The position numbers and the translations under genes were made by a program. From assembly GCA_030652035.1 (NCBI GenBank), contig JAUSBJ010000045.1, positions 1-64,000 of the forward strand: a stretch of 64,000 nt of DNA. Reading direction: 5' to 3'. The number at the start of each line of letters is the position of its first letter. The first letter of the stretch is position 1. The DNA is from Sulfurimicrobium sp. GTDB taxonomy: Bacteria; Pseudomonadota; Gammaproteobacteria; Burkholderiales; Sulfuricellaceae. Shown here piece after piece: positions 39,561 through 49,366 of this stretch. The notes beneath the pieces are model-generated. The model was not told where the DNA came from and ran no database searches. It saw nothing but the letters and a program-made list of their open reading frames with translations.

Positions 39561-40307
39561 TCAACCCGCTGTCTGTTCCGCGTCACTCACCTCGACGAAC
39601 TCATCGCCTTTGATGATATCCGTAACGACCTGACTGCGGCCTTCCAGAATCGCATCGGCCATGCCCTGAGCGTAAAGGCGAATCGCCTTGCTCGAATCGT
39701 CGTTGCCCGGAATCACGTAATCCACACCTGCTGGGGAGTTATTCGTATCCACGATACCAATCACCGGGATACCCAGTTTTTTGGCTTCGGTAATGGCACC
39801 ACTCTCGTAGCCGACGTCGATCACGAACATGGCATCCGGCAAGCCGCCCATTTCCTTGATCCCGCCCAGGCTGCGCTCCAGCTTGATCATTTCGCGCTTG
39901 AATCCCAGCGCTTCTTTCTTCGACAGGCGCTCAATGCTGCCATCTTCAATCATGGCTTCCATTTCCTTGAGGCGCTTGATGGACTGCTTCACCGTCTTGA
40001 AGTTGGTGAGCATGCCGCCCAGCCAGCGGTAATCCACATAAGGCGCACCGGCGCGTGCAGCCTCTTCCTTGACGATCTCGCGAGCCTGGCGCTTGGTGCC
40101 GACGAACAGGATGTTGCCCTTGTTGGTGGCCAGCTTGCGCACGAACTTGATCGCCTCTTCGTACATCGGAAGCGATTTCTCCAGGTTCACGATATGAATC
40201 TTGTTGCGGTCACCGAAGATGTACGGGGCCATCTTGGGGTTCCAGTAGCGGGTCTGGTGACCGAAATGAACGCCTGCTTCGAGCATTTGGCGCATAGTTA
40301 CTGACAT
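39561..40307 (-). CDS. rpsB: 30S ribosomal protein S2
   Basis: A 248-residue S2 with [22 protein letters not shown], the [11 protein letters not shown] block and [22 protein letters not shown]. It starts at the ATG at 40307 with AAAGGAG 7 nt upstream. It heads the rpsB-tsf-pyrH-frr run and is preceded by a structured leader that probably mediates S2 feedback control. Confidence 0.97.
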   Translation of the reverse strand: MSVTMRQMLEAGVHFGHQTRYWNPKMAPYIFGDRNKIHIVNLEKSLPMYEEAIKFVRKLATNKGNILFVGTKRQAREIVKEEAARAGAPYVDYRWLGGMLTNFKTVKQSIKRLKEMEAMIEDGSIERLSKKEALGFKREMIKLERSLGGIKEMGGLPDAMFVIDVGYESGAITEAKKLGIPVIGIVDTNNSPAGVDYVIPGNDDSSKAIRLYAQGMADAILEGRSQVVTDIIKGDEFVEVSDAEQTAG

Positions 40308-40457
40308 GGTAAAACTCCTTTAAGGGTTAAGCCTCCATCCGTCCGCATGCGACTCCCCGGAAGAATTATCCGGCGAGCACCCTTAACGGGACAGATGTGC
40401 GTATTTCCGCCCTGCGGCGGCATCTAGATCCAGCTGCATCACAAACCAGCCAAATCG
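40308..40457 (-). promoter_or_regulatory. Structured 5' leader of rpsB
   Basis: About 150 nt between the predicted transcript start and the rpsB ATG. The segment TTAAGGGT (near 40380) can pair with ACCCTTAA just before the ribosome site AAAGGAG. This encloses a CCGGA/TCCGG hairpin and a CGCATGCG palindrome. Such a fold could expose or hide the ribosome site, fitting autogenous control by S2. The identity as an S2-binding element is inferred, not shown. Confidence 0.5.
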
Positions 40458-40464
40458 GGCCGCG

Positions 40465-40494
40465 ATAGTAGCATATTCAGCCCCTGCTATTCAA
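40465..40494 (-). promoter_or_regulatory. Sigma70-type promoter of rpsB
   Basis: Minus strand: -35 TTGAAT (40489-40494), an 18-nt spacer, then -10 TACTAT (40465-40470). The predicted start is near 40457. The -35 overlaps the stop of the ankyrin gene. Confidence 0.6.
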
Positions 40495-41167
40495 TCGGTC
40501 TATGTTCTTTTCTGATTTTCGCGGCCTGCTTCAGCAACTCGCCAATGTCGGTATTCCCTACACTCAGCGCCATTTCCAGCGCTGTCTGGCCGTTTTTGCT
40601 GCGCAGATTGGGGTCTGCACCCATACGCAGCAGAAACGTGACGCAATCGATGCAGCCCTGTTTTGCGGCCAGCATCAGCGCGGAAAGGCCGCCATCCGTC
40701 TGGCTGTCAACCGGCACCCCATAGGCCAGCAGCAGCCTGACCGTGTCGGCATGGCCCGCATAGGCCGCATAGATCAGCGGGTTCCAGCCGGTGCTGTTGG
40801 CGCCAAGCGCCGCGCCCTGCGCCACCAGCAGATCGATCAACCGGTTATGGCCATTGTAAGCGGCAAGCATCACCGCCGTTTCCCCGTAGAGATTTCTCTG
40901 GTACACCCTGGCGCCATGCGCCAGCAACCGCCGCGCGACTTCCGGCGAACCCTCGCGCGCAGCCATCATCAGGGCGGTGTAACCCTGTTCGTCCTGCACA
41001 TTGGGGTCCACGCCCTGCCGCAACAGTTGTTCCACGGCATCCGCATCGCCATTCTTGATCGCGATAAACATGTTGTCCACGGCTGTGCCCGCTTCGGCGC
41101 AAACCGGCAAGGCCAGGATCAGGCAGGGCAACATCAGCCACACGGCAAGGCGTCGCAGCATCAGCAT
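40487..41167 (-). CDS. Exported ankyrin-repeat protein
   Basis: A 226-residue protein with a signal peptide (to about residue 27, ...LPVCAEA) and five ankyrin repeats (about 30-215), e.g. DEQGYTALMMAAREGSPEVARRLLAHGA and KNGQTALEMALSVGNTDIGELL. It is probably periplasmic and binds a partner protein. Its start overlaps the MBL hydrolase stop; ATGs at 41167 and 41161 are both possible. Confidence 0.85.
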   Translation of the reverse strand: MLMLRRLAVWLMLPCLILALPVCAEAGTAVDNMFIAIKNGDADAVEQLLRQGVDPNVQDEQGYTALMMAAREGSPEVARRLLAHGARVYQRNLYGETAVMLAAYNGHNRLIDLLVAQGAALGANSTGWNPLIYAAYAGHADTVRLLLAYGVPVDSQTDGGLSALMLAAKQGCIDCVTFLLRMGADPNLRSKNGQTALEMALSVGNTDIGELLKQAAKIRKEHRPIE

Positions 41168-41925
41168 CGCAGGCGCAATCCGTCATAGGCTGGGCGCACA
41201 TTGGCAGGAAGCAGAGCGCTCAATTCGGAAAACTCCAGTTCATGTGTCATGTGTATCAGGTAGGTCTCGCGCGCGCCGATTTTTTCCGCCCACGCGACCG
41301 CCTCCTCCATGCTGAAGTGCGTGGGGTGAGGACGGTAACGCAGGCAGTCCAGCAGCAAATAATCCAGCCCCTGCAACTTTTCCAGGCTGGCTGGCGAAAT
41401 ATCCGACACATCTGTCAGGTAGGCCATGTTGCCAATGCGGTAGGCCAGGATCTCGTATTTTCCATGCATCACCGGCACCGGCACCACCTCCACGCCGCCC
41501 GCGATAAAGGGGGCGTCAATCGCATGCGCTCTGAGCACCGGCTTGTCCCAGTGATGCTGTTCGTGGCGTGGGAAAGCATAGCCGAAGCGCTGCACGATGC
41601 CCAGCATGGTTGCCTCGTTGCCATACACCGGGATCGGCTGGCGCTGAAGATGGCAGAAGCTGCGCAGATCATCGAGGCCGTTGAGGTGGTCGGCGTGATA
41701 GTGGGTGTAGAGCACCGCATCCACGCGGGTGAGTTTCTCGCGCAAGGCCTGCAACCGCAGGTCCGGCCCGGTATCCACCAGCAGAACGGCGCCATGTTCC
41801 ATTTTCAGCGCGATCGAACAGCGCGTGCGCTGGTTGCGCGGGTCGGCTGAAAGACAGGTATCGCAGCCGCAGCCGATCACCGGCGTGCCGGCGCTGGAGC
41901 CGGTACCGAGGAAGATTACCTCCAT
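41161..41925 (-). CDS. MBL-fold metallohydrolase (PhnP/RNase Z-like)
   Basis: A 254-residue metallo-beta-lactamase-fold protein: MEVIFLGTGSSAGTPVIGCGCDTC with a CxC motif, the metal site THYHADHLNGLDDLR, and TDVSDISP/HMTHELEF later. The layout recalls PhnP-type cyclic phosphodiesterases, but the substrate is not determined. It overlaps tatD by 10 nt; the ATG at 41925 was chosen because it begins the conserved first strand. Confidence 0.85.
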   Translation of the reverse strand: MEVIFLGTGSSAGTPVIGCGCDTCLSADPRNQRTRCSIALKMEHGAVLLVDTGPDLRLQALREKLTRVDAVLYTHYHADHLNGLDDLRSFCHLQRQPIPVYGNEATMLGIVQRFGYAFPRHEQHHWDKPVLRAHAIDAPFIAGGVEVVPVPVMHGKYEILAYRIGNMAYLTDVSDISPASLEKLQGLDYLLLDCLRYRPHPTHFSMEEAVAWAEKIGARETYLIHMTHELEFSELSALLPANVRPAYDGLRLRC

Positions 41926-42692
41926 GTCTCTGCGGCCCGGAACAGTTCGAAAAAATTGCGCGTCGTGGCAACGCCCACTTCCTCGAGGCTGATGCCGCGC
42001 AAATGGGCGATCTCCTCGGCCACATGGCGCACATAGGCGGGTTCGTTGGTCTTGCCGCGATAGGGGACGGGGGCCAGATAAGGCGCATCGGTTTCGATCA
42101 GCATGCGCTCGAGGGGTACGCACCTCGCCACCTCCTTCAGTTCCAGCGCTTTCTTGAAAGTCACGATGCCGGAGAATGAAATATAAAAATTCAGCGCCAT
42201 CGCCTGCTCCGCCACGGCCATGCTTTCGGTGAAGCAGTGCATCACCCCGCCAACCCGCTCCGCGCCCTCCTCGCGCATGATGCGCAAGGTATCTTCAGCC
42301 GCTGCGCGGGTATGGATGATGAGCGGCTTGCCGCTTGCCAGCGCAGCACGGATATGGATGCGAAAGCGCTCGCGCTGCCATTCCAGGTCGCCCGTGAGGC
42401 GAAAATAATCGAGCCCGGTTTCGCCCACGGCAATCACCTTGGGGTGGTTCGCCAGGGCAAGCAACTGCTCGACATCCGGCTCTCCGCAGTCCTCGTGGTC
42501 GGGATGCACACCGACCGAAGCCAGGATATTGGGGTGCTGCTCCGCCAGATCGAGGATCTGCGGGAAAGCCGCCAGTTCGACGCTGACGCACAGGGCGTGG
42601 GTCACCTGGTTGTGCGCCATGGCTTGCAGCAAATCCGGCATGCGCTCGGCCAGGCCGGGGAAATTGATGTGGCAGTGGGAATCGATGAACAT
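41916..42692 (-). CDS. tatD: TatD-family metal-dependent hydrolase
   Basis: A 258-residue TIM-barrel hydrolase: MFIDSHCHINFPGL (metal His-x-His), VGETGLDYFR (Glu), PLIIHTRAA and GVMHCFTES, and IETDAPYLAP (Asp). TatD proteins are DNases or exonucleases. It is the last gene of the pabC-mltG-tmk-holB-pilZ-tatD run before the MBL gene. Confidence 0.92.
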   Translation of the reverse strand: MFIDSHCHINFPGLAERMPDLLQAMAHNQVTHALCVSVELAAFPQILDLAEQHPNILASVGVHPDHEDCGEPDVEQLLALANHPKVIAVGETGLDYFRLTGDLEWQRERFRIHIRAALASGKPLIIHTRAAAEDTLRIMREEGAERVGGVMHCFTESMAVAEQAMALNFYISFSGIVTFKKALELKEVARCVPLERMLIETDAPYLAPVPYRGKTNEPAYVRHVAEEIAHLRGISLEEVGVATTRNFFELFRAAETWR

Positions 42693-42701
42693 TTAAATAA
42701 A

Positions 42702-42788
42702 GTGAGAAGTAAGGGGTGAAGGGTAAGCAGAAAAGTCAAAAGCGCAACCACTGTCCACTCACTGCTTACCGCTCACTCCTCACCGTTA
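42702..42788. repeat. Inverted heptad tandem repeat between pilZ and tatD
   Basis: Left arm of four 7-nt units from 42702 (GTGAGAA, GTAAGGG, GTGAAGG, GTAAGCA) and, after about 25 nt, a right arm of opposite sense (TCCACTC, ACTGCTT, ACCGCTC, ACTCCTC, ACCGTTA to 42788). The arms are roughly complementary and could form a hairpin. Four units per arm, no gene content. Confidence 0.65.
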
Positions 42789-43154
42789 CATGGTATGAGT
42801 CGGTCTAGTGGACTTGAGGTTGCCGCCCAGCAAGCCCTCGATCTTGTTGCGCGCGGCAATACCGCTTTCATTGTCGGAAAACTGCACGCCGATTCCCTGG
42901 GACTTGTTGCCCTGCGCCTCGGCCGGCGTAATCCACGCCACCTTGCCCGCCACCGGCAGCTTGTTGGGGTCATCCATCAGGGTCAGGAGCATGAAGACTT
43001 CGTCCCCCAGACGATACGCCTTGGTGGTCGGAATAAAGATACCGCCCCCCTTTAGAAAAGGCATGTAGGCGGCGTAAAGCGCCGGTTTTTCCTTAATGCT
43101 CAGGGACAACACCCCAGGGCGTGCAATAGGGGCCTTGCTTTCGGCTTCAGCCAT
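42786..43154 (-). CDS. pilZ: PilZ-domain protein of the type IV pilus PilZ subgroup
   Basis: A 122-residue PilZ-fold protein (KGGGIFIPT...LGDEVFMLLTLMDDPNKLPVAGKVAWITP...GIGVQF). It lacks the RxxxR and D/NxSxxG c-di-GMP motifs, like the pilus-associated PilZ encoded beside holB in pseudomonads, which binds the PilB/FimX machinery. The ATG at 43154 overlaps the holB stop by 8 nt; a TTG at 43166 is possible. No type IVa pilus genes are nearby. Confidence 0.85.
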   Translation of the reverse strand: MAEAESKAPIARPGVLSLSIKEKPALYAAYMPFLKGGGIFIPTTKAYRLGDEVFMLLTLMDDPNKLPVAGKVAWITPAEAQGNKSQGIGVQFSDNESGIAARNKIEGLLGGNLKSTRPTHTM

Positions 43155-44163
43155 GGTCGGACTCAATCGGGTTCATTAACTGCATATAGGATAGCAATAA
43201 TTGTTCAAGAAACAACTGGGTATTCAGCGGATGATGCACAATTCTTTGTGCCGCCAGCAATTCCTTCTGCAACATCAGGGCGGCATGCAAGCGGATGTGT
43301 GGCGCCAGCGCCCGTACTTCGGCAGCGAAATCCGGCTGGTAGCGGATCAGGCCGCTCAAACGGCAGCCAATCAGGTCATAGACCCATTGCTGCAACCACT
43401 TCACCAGGTTAACCATATCCAGCTTCTCGCTTTTTTCCGCCAGTACGATGGGGTCAAGCGCCTGGGGCCGTGCAAGTTGGGACAAAAAACCCTGGCGATG
43501 TTCCTGCAATTCGTCCATGGACATTTCCAGCGCCACCAGCGGCGCATAGCCTGCCTGCGCCAGAAATGGCGCCGGATCGGCCAAGCCCTGGTGACGCAGC
43601 CAGTTCATGGATTGCTCCGTTGGCGGCACGGCAAAAGTCAGCTTGAGGCAGCGGCTCCGCACCGTAGGCAGCAGGAATTGTGCCTGATGTGTCACGAGAA
43701 TGATCAAGGTATGCGGGGGCGGCTCTTCCAGTGTTTTCAGCAAGGCATTGGCAGCATTGCTATTCATCGCTTCCGCCGGGTGAATCAGAACCACGCGCAT
43801 CCCGTCGCGATGCGTGCTGAGGTTGACCAGCCCGGCCAGTTCCCGGATCTGCTCGATCTTGATTTCATGGCTGGGTTTCTTGCCCTTCGCTGGCTTGTCT
43901 TCATCGGTTTCGGTCAGTGCCTCCGGCTCCACACTACGGAAATCCGGATGATTCCCTTGCGCCAACCAGCCGCAGGCAAGGCACTTTCCGCACCCCTCGC
44001 CGGAGGGTTGCGGCGTTTCGCATAGCAAACCGTGCGCCAGCGTGCGCGCAAACTGGAGTTTGCCCACGCCTTTGCGCCCCTGAAACAACAGTGCATGAGG
44101 CAGGCTCTGGCGCATCGCATTGATCTGGCGCCAGGTCTCCGTTTGCCATGGGAAGATCGCCAT
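43147..44163 (-). CDS. holB: DNA polymerase III delta-prime subunit
   Basis: A 338-residue clamp-loader subunit: HALLFQGRKGVGKLQFARTLAH (P-loop, with Leu where Ser/Thr is usual), a zinc-binding CETPQPSGEGCGKCLACG cluster, and the sensor VVLIHPAEAMNSNAANALLKTLEEPP. Delta-prime loads the beta clamp but does not need ATP hydrolysis itself. The ATG at 44163 follows the tmk stop by 4 nt; an in-frame TTG at 44181 lacks a ribosome site. Confidence 0.93.
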   Translation of the reverse strand: MAIFPWQTETWRQINAMRQSLPHALLFQGRKGVGKLQFARTLAHGLLCETPQPSGEGCGKCLACGWLAQGNHPDFRSVEPEALTETDEDKPAKGKKPSHEIKIEQIRELAGLVNLSTHRDGMRVVLIHPAEAMNSNAANALLKTLEEPPPHTLIILVTHQAQFLLPTVRSRCLKLTFAVPPTEQSMNWLRHQGLADPAPFLAQAGYAPLVALEMSMDELQEHRQGFLSQLARPQALDPIVLAEKSEKLDMVNLVKWLQQWVYDLIGCRLSGLIRYQPDFAAEVRALAPHIRLHAALMLQKELLAAQRIVHHPLNTQLFLEQLLLSYMQLMNPIESDHG

Positions 44164-44167
44164 GGCC

Positions 44168-44773
44168 TTACAGTCCGCCAATCAGGGTTTCGAGTTCCGC
44201 GCGGATTTGCGGCACTGTGCGTGTCGAATCGATAACACGGATGCGCTCCGGAAACTGCGCCGCGCGGGAAAGGTAAGCCTGCCGCACGCGCTGGAAGAAA
44301 TCCTGCCGTTCCTGCTCGAAGCGGTCCAGCGTGGTACTGGCGGAAAGGCGCTGGCGCGCCACTTCCAGCGGCACGTCGAAGAGCAGGGTCAGATCCGGCT
44401 GCAGGTCCTGCTGCACCCAGTCCTCCAGGATACGCAGGCGCGATTCGGCAATGCCGCGCCCGCCGCCCTGATAGGCAAAACTGGCATCGGTAAAACGGTC
44501 GGAAATGACCCACTTTCCCATCTCAAGCGCCGGCAGGATGACCTGCGCCAAGTGCTCGCGCCGCGCGGCAAACATCAGCAGCGCCTCGGTCTCCAGATGC
44601 ATATCATGATTCAGCAATAGTCCGCGCAGGGTTTCCCCAAGCGGCGTGCCACCCGGTTCGCGGGTCACCACCACGGCCTGCCCGCGCTCAGTCAAGGTTT
44701 CTGCCAACCAGGCGAGATGGGTGCTTTTTCCCGCCCCATCGATGCCTTCCAGCGTAATGAATTTCCCTTTAAT
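44168..44773 (-). CDS. tmk: Thymidylate kinase, apparent ATT start
   Basis: A 201-residue dTMP kinase. The P-loop [13 protein letters not shown], the [16 protein letters not shown] block and the LID region are intact. No ATG, GTG or TTG precedes the P-loop: the in-frame stop TAG near 44790 leaves only ATT (44771-44773) with a strong GGGGAG 6 nt upstream, giving [10 protein letters not shown], the usual family N-terminus. A CTG at the Leu before EGID is the only other option. The ATT overlaps the mltG stop (ATTAA). The shorter ATG-type frame from 44707 would lose the P-loop and cannot be the enzyme. Confidence 0.88.
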   Translation of the reverse strand: MKGKFITLEGIDGAGKSTHLAWLAETLTERGQAVVVTREPGGTPLGETLRGLLLNHDMHLETEALLMFAARREHLAQVILPALEMGKWVISDRFTDASFAYQGGGRGIAESRLRILEDWVQQDLQPDLTLLFDVPLEVARQRLSASTTLDRFEQERQDFFQRVRQAYLSRAAQFPERIRVIDSTRTVPQIRAELETLIGGL

Positions 44774-45773
44774 TTTGCGCTCCCCGTTTACGACCTAGCT
44801 GATAACGTGCCACAGCCAGATTGTGTTCTTCCAGACTGTTGGAAAACTTGTGCGTGCCGTTGCCCTTGCCAACAAAATACAGTGCTTTCGTCGTTGCCGG
44901 ATGCACGGCGGCCTGTAGCGCCCCCCAGCCTGGCATGGCGATCGGCGCCGGCGGCAGACCGAAGCGAGTATAGGTATTATATGGCGTATCCGTCAGCAGG
45001 TCGGTGCGGCGCAGGTTACCGTCGAAGTTGTCGCCCATGCCGTAAATTACCGTCGGGTCGGTCTGCAGGCGCATATTGATGCGCAGGCGGTTGACGAACA
45101 CCCCGGCGATTATTGGCCGCTCAAACGCCTGCCCCGTTTCTTTCTCGACGATGGATGCCATGATCAGCACTTCATAAGGCGTGTGGTAGGGCAGCAGGGG
45201 GTCACGTTCCGCCCACGCGGCCTCAAGGCGCTTCTGCATCGTCTGGTAGGCGCGCCTGAGGATATCCAGATCGCTCATGCCGCTGCTGAAATAGTAGGTA
45301 TCGGGAAAAAATAGCCCCTCCGCCAGCGTTTCCCGTGCACCAATTTTTTCCAGGATTTCCTGTTCGCTCATGTGTTCAGAGTCGTGACGAATCGCCGGGT
45401 GTTCGTTCAAAGCCTGACGCATGCGCTTGAAGTTCCAACCCTCAATCAGGGTGATTTCGCTCTGGCTCACGTCACCACGGGTCACCATGCGGAACAACTG
45501 GAGCGGGGTGGGATTGCTTTCCAGGTAATAATTTCCTGCCTTGAGTTCGCCTGCCTTGCCCATCACGCGAACCAGCACGGTAAAACCCCATGGCTCTTTC
45601 AGCACGTTGGCGTCCACCAGTTGGCGCGCCACGCTGCGCAGGGAACTGCCATGCTTGAGGGTAAAGCCATAAGGCGTGCTTGGCAATTGCAGCGGCGTGG
45701 CGACAAAATAGATTGCCCACCCTGCTGTCAGCAGCATCACCAGCACGGCAAGTCGAAGCAGATTCTTAATCAT
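44769..45773 (-). CDS. mltG: Endolytic murein transglycosylase MltG
   Basis: A 334-residue YceG/MltG: one N-terminal membrane span ([20 protein letters not shown]), a LysM-like region, and the catalytic domain with the key Glu in [16 protein letters not shown] and [18 protein letters not shown]. It cleaves nascent glycan strands and ends their elongation. It overlaps pabC by 8 nt and its stop overlaps the tmk start. Confidence 0.95.
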   Translation of the reverse strand: MIKNLLRLAVLVMLLTAGWAIYFVATPLQLPSTPYGFTLKHGSSLRSVARQLVDANVLKEPWGFTVLVRVMGKAGELKAGNYYLESNPTPLQLFRMVTRGDVSQSEITLIEGWNFKRMRQALNEHPAIRHDSEHMSEQEILEKIGARETLAEGLFFPDTYYFSSGMSDLDILRRAYQTMQKRLEAAWAERDPLLPYHTPYEVLIMASIVEKETGQAFERPIIAGVFVNRLRINMRLQTDPTVIYGMGDNFDGNLRRTDLLTDTPYNTYTRFGLPPAPIAMPGWGALQAAVHPATTKALYFVGKGNGTHKFSNSLEEHNLAVARYQLGRKRGAQN

Positions 45774-46572
45774 CCCGTTCTTCCAGCAGCGACCTCAAGC
45801 AAGCGCTGATAGCACCACTATGCCATACCCGGCCATTGAATTCCCGCACTTGCCACACGCCGATGACACTGTTGCATAGCATCACTTCCTCCGCCATCAT
45901 CAAGGCATCCAGCGAAAGCGGCGCAACCATGACCGTCAGTCCCAGTTCCTCAGCAAAGGCCAGAATGCGATCGCGCTGCACCCCCGCCACGCCACAGTTG
46001 CTCAAGTCAGGGGTGTGAAGCCGCCCCGCACGATAACAGAACACATTGCTCATGGTGCCTTCGATCACGCTACCCGCCTCGTCCAGCAGTATACCTTCCG
46101 CAATCGACGCGTCATTCCATTCCATCCGCGCCAGCACGTTTTCCAGCCGATTGAGATGTTTTACCCCCGCCAGACGGGGCTGGGAAGCCAGACGCAGGTG
46201 GCACAGATGTACCTTCACCCCGCTTATGGAATAGCTGGCAGGGTAATCCGGCAGAGCGCTTGCCGTCACGATGCGGGTTGGCATGGCGTCCACCGCAACG
46301 GCATAACCCCGCGCCCCCGGCCCGCGCGTGACAATAATCTTGGCCACGCAGTCCGGCGGCAATTGCGCCAGCTCTGCCGCCAGCAGGGCCGCATCGGGGC
46401 AGCGCAAATTGAGCGCCGCGCAATCCGCCGCCAGCTTGGCATATTGCCTCGGCCAGCAGCGCGAAACGCCCCCCACCCGTTTCAGGGTGCGGAACACGCC
46501 ATCCCCGTAAAGCAGGCCGCGGTCATTGGCAGGCACTAGATCCGAAGGGGTGCCGTTGATGAGTGTTATCAA
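45766..46572 (-). CDS. pabC: Aminodeoxychorismate lyase
   Basis: A 268-residue PLP-dependent class IV protein that converts 4-amino-4-deoxychorismate to p-aminobenzoate for folate. The fold marker is NDRGLLYGDGVFRT near the N-terminus; the PLP Lys lies in GVKHLNRLENVLAR. It shares the fold with branched-chain aminotransferases, but the pabC-mltG context decides. First gene of this minus-strand run, divergent from mutS. Confidence 0.9.
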   Translation of the reverse strand: MITLINGTPSDLVPANDRGLLYGDGVFRTLKRVGGVSRCWPRQYAKLAADCAALNLRCPDAALLAAELAQLPPDCVAKIIVTRGPGARGYAVAVDAMPTRIVTASALPDYPASYSISGVKVHLCHLRLASQPRLAGVKHLNRLENVLARMEWNDASIAEGILLDEAGSVIEGTMSNVFCYRAGRLHTPDLSNCGVAGVQRDRILAFAEELGLTVMVAPLSLDALMMAEEVMLCNSVIGVWQVREFNGRVWHSGAISACLRSLLEERDD

Positions 46573-46724
46573 ATCAGAAAACGTCGAGAGAAAGCGGCAT
46601 TCTACCCGGTGCCTGTCTCAGGAATAAAGTACAAAGCAAAAGCACAGCACGTTTTTCATCCCTTGCCTCAAGGTATGCGGTTAAAATCCGGCTTTAATTG
46701 AATTACGCGCAAAAATACCCCGCT

Positions 46725-49286
46725 ATGGAATCAAGCAAGGACATTGCAAAACATACTCCCATGATGGTGCAGTACCTGCGCATCAAGGCAGAACACCCCG
46801 GCATGCTGCTGTTTTACCGCATGGGAGATTTTTACGAACTATTTTTCAGCGATGCTGAACGGGCGGCGCAGCTCCTGGGCATTACTCTCACCACGCGCGG
46901 CGCTTCCGCGGGCGAGCCGATCAAGATGGCGGGCGTGCCCTATCATGCGGCCGAGCAATACCTCGCCAAGCTGGTCAATCTGGGGGAAGCCGTTGCCATC
47001 TGCGAGCAGGTGGGCGACCCGGCCACCTCGAAAGGCCCGGTGGAGCGCAAGGTGGCGCGCATCATCACGCCCGGAACGCTCACCGATGCCGCCCTGCTTG
47101 ACGACAAGCGCGACAGCCTGCTGCTGGCTGTCACAGCCAACAAGAGCCAGCTCGGCGCAGCCTGGCTGAACCTGGCCAGCGGCCGCTTCACATTGATGGA
47201 AATGGCACCGGAACAGCTTGCCGCGACGCTGGAACGGCTCGGCCCGTCGGAAATCCTGTACCCGGACGGCTTCACCCATGCCGCCCTGGCCAGTACAAAG
47301 TGCGCCACCAAGGCGCTGGCGCCCTGGCAATTCGACCTGGATTCCGCCCGCAACAAGCTCACGGCCCAGTTCGGCACACGCGACCTGGATGGCTTCGGCT
47401 GCACCGGTTTGAATCCGGCGATAGCCGCCGCCGGCGCACTGCTGGAGTACGCCCAGACCACGCAATGCGGCAAGCTGCCCCATATTCAGGGCCTCTCCGT
47501 GGAGCGCGAGAGCGACTTCGTGCGGCTCGACGCGGCAGCGCGGCGCAATCTGGAAATCAGCGAAACCCTGCGCGGCGAAGCGGCGCCCACCCTGCTCTCC
47601 ATGCTCGATACCTGCGCCACCGGCATGGGCAGCCGGGCCCTGCGCCACTGGCTGCACCATCCGCTGCGCGACTATGGCACCCTGCGCGGTCGCCAGGACG
47701 CCATCGCCACGCTGCAGGGCGATGGCGGCAGCGCGCCCGGCCAGAGCATTTACAAAATTCTGCGGCAGTGCGCGGACATCGAGCGCATCACCGGGCGTAT
47801 CGCCTTGCGCAGCGCCCGTCCGCGCGACCTGTCCGGCTTGCGCGACAGCCTGGCCCTGCTACCCCAGTTGCAGGACGTCCTGAACGATCTCGACAGCCCG
47901 CGCCTCAGGGAGCTTAACCTCGCCACCGAAGCGCCGCAGCACATCACCGATACCTTGCGCCTGGCGATCATGGAGGAGCCCAGCAGCGTGCTGCGCGAAG
48001 GCGGCGTCATCGCCACCGGATATGACGCCGAACTGGACGAGTTGCGCGCCATCCAGAGCAATTGCGGCGATTTCCTGCTGGACCTGGAAAGCCGCGAACG
48101 CGAACGTAGCGGAATCGCCAATCTCAAGGTCGAATACAACCGTGTGCACGGCTTCTATATCGAGGTCAGCCGCGCCCAGGCGGACAATGTTCCGGAAGAT
48201 TACCGCCGCCGCCAGACCCTGAAAAATGCCGAGCGCTACATCACCCCGGAACTGAAGGCTTTCGAAGACAAGGCCCTGTCCGCCTCTGAGCGTGCGCTGG
48301 CGCGTGAGAAACTGCTGTATGAAAACCTGCTGGATCTTCTCCTGCCCCATCTTGCCGCTTTGCAGGCAATTGCCGCCACAGTGGCCGAACTGGACGTGCT
48401 GTCGGCCCTCGCCGAGCGTGCCGGCGCATTGAACCTGAGCGCGCCGGAATTCTGCGACGAAGCCGTGATCGACATCCAGGCAGGGCGTCATCTGGTGGTG
48501 GAAAACCAGGCCGACAATTTTATTGCCAACGATGCCCGGCTTTCCCGCACGCGCCAGATGCTGCTCATCACCGGGCCCAACATGGGCGGAAAATCAACCT
48601 ACATGCGGCAGACCGCGCTGATCGTACTGCTGGCCTACTGCGGCAGCTTTGTTCCGGCCCAGCGTGCGCGCATCGGCCCGATAGACCAGATCTTCACCCG
48701 CATTGGCGCCTCTGACGACCTGGCCGGCGGGCGCTCCACCTTCATGGTGGAAATGACGGAAACCGCCAACATCCTGCACAACGCCACTGAAAACAGCCTG
48801 GTGCTGCTGGATGAAATCGGGCGCGGCACTTCCACCTTCGACGGCCTGGCGCTGGCCTGGGCCATCGCGCGCCAGTTGATCAGCAAAACCCAATGCCACA
48901 CCCTGTTCGCCACTCACTACTTCGAACTGACCCAGCTCGCGCAGGAATTCAGACAAGTCGCCAACGTGCACCTCGATGCAGTGGAGCACCATGACCGCAT
49001 TGTTTTTTTACACAGCGTGGAAGAAGGGCCGGCCAGCCAGAGCTACGGCCTGCAAGTGGCACAACTGGCGGGAGTGCCGGCAACAGTGATTCAGCAGGCC
49101 AAAAAAAGGCTGCTGCTATTGGAACAGCAAGGTTTTGAAAACAGCCCGCAGCAGGATCTGTTTGCAGCCACCCCTGCCGAGGAAGCCGAACATCCCGCGG
49201 TTGAAGCGCTGAAACAGCTGGACCCGGATGAACTCAGCCCCAAGGCAGCACTGGAGCTGATTTATCAGCTGAAAAAAATGGGGTGA
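46725..49286 (+). CDS. mutS: DNA mismatch repair protein MutS
   Basis: An 853-residue MutS. Mismatch-binding domain: [25 protein letters not shown] with the Phe-x-Glu mismatch contact. Then connector, core/lever and clamp (about 260-530), and a C-terminal ABC-type ATPase with Walker [14 protein letters not shown] (about 615) and [16 protein letters not shown]. It ends with a short dimerisation tail. The ATG at 46725 was preferred to a TTG at 46698. Confidence 0.95.
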   Translation: MESSKDIAKHTPMMVQYLRIKAEHPGMLLFYRMGDFYELFFSDAERAAQLLGITLTTRGASAGEPIKMAGVPYHAAEQYLAKLVNLGEAVAICEQVGDPATSKGPVERKVARIITPGTLTDAALLDDKRDSLLLAVTANKSQLGAAWLNLASGRFTLMEMAPEQLAATLERLGPSEILYPDGFTHAALASTKCATKALAPWQFDLDSARNKLTAQFGTRDLDGFGCTGLNPAIAAAGALLEYAQTTQCGKLPHIQGLSVERESDFVRLDAAARRNLEISETLRGEAAPTLLSMLDTCATGMGSRALRHWLHHPLRDYGTLRGRQDAIATLQGDGGSAPGQSIYKILRQCADIERITGRIALRSARPRDLSGLRDSLALLPQLQDVLNDLDSPRLRELNLATEAPQHITDTLRLAIMEEPSSVLREGGVIATGYDAELDELRAIQSNCGDFLLDLESRERERSGIANLKVEYNRVHGFYIEVSRAQADNVPEDYRRRQTLKNAERYITPELKAFEDKALSASERALAREKLLYENLLDLLLPHLAALQAIAATVAELDVLSALAERAGALNLSAPEFCDEAVIDIQAGRHLVVENQADNFIANDARLSRTRQMLLITGPNMGGKSTYMRQTALIVLLAYCGSFVPAQRARIGPIDQIFTRIGASDDLAGGRSTFMVEMTETANILHNATENSLVLLDEIGRGTSTFDGLALAWAIARQLISKTQCHTLFATHYFELTQLAQEFRQVANVHLDAVEHHDRIVFLHSVEEGPASQSYGLQVAQLAGVPATVIQQAKKRLLLLEQQGFENSPQQDLFAATPAEEAEHPAVEALKQLDPDELSPKAALELIYQLKKMG

Positions 49287-49366
49287 GACGGCGAGCAGGA
49301 GCAGTGGAGTTTGCTCCGAACCTGGTTTCTCCGCTCACCGCTTACCGTTCACGGCCCACCCTCTCA
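49283..49366. repeat. Inverted heptad tandem repeat between mutS and slyD
   Basis: From the mutS stop, GTGAGAC, GGCGAGC, AGGAGCA, GTGGAGT in tandem, then after a spacer the opposite units CCGCTCA, CCGCTTA, CCGTTCA, CGGCCCA from 49331. The two arms are of inverted sense and lie between convergent genes. Confidence 0.6.

Noticed and set aside
44168..44707. tmk starting at 44707
   Set aside because: This start would remove the P-loop, which is encoded in frame just upstream; the ATT at 44773 is preferred.
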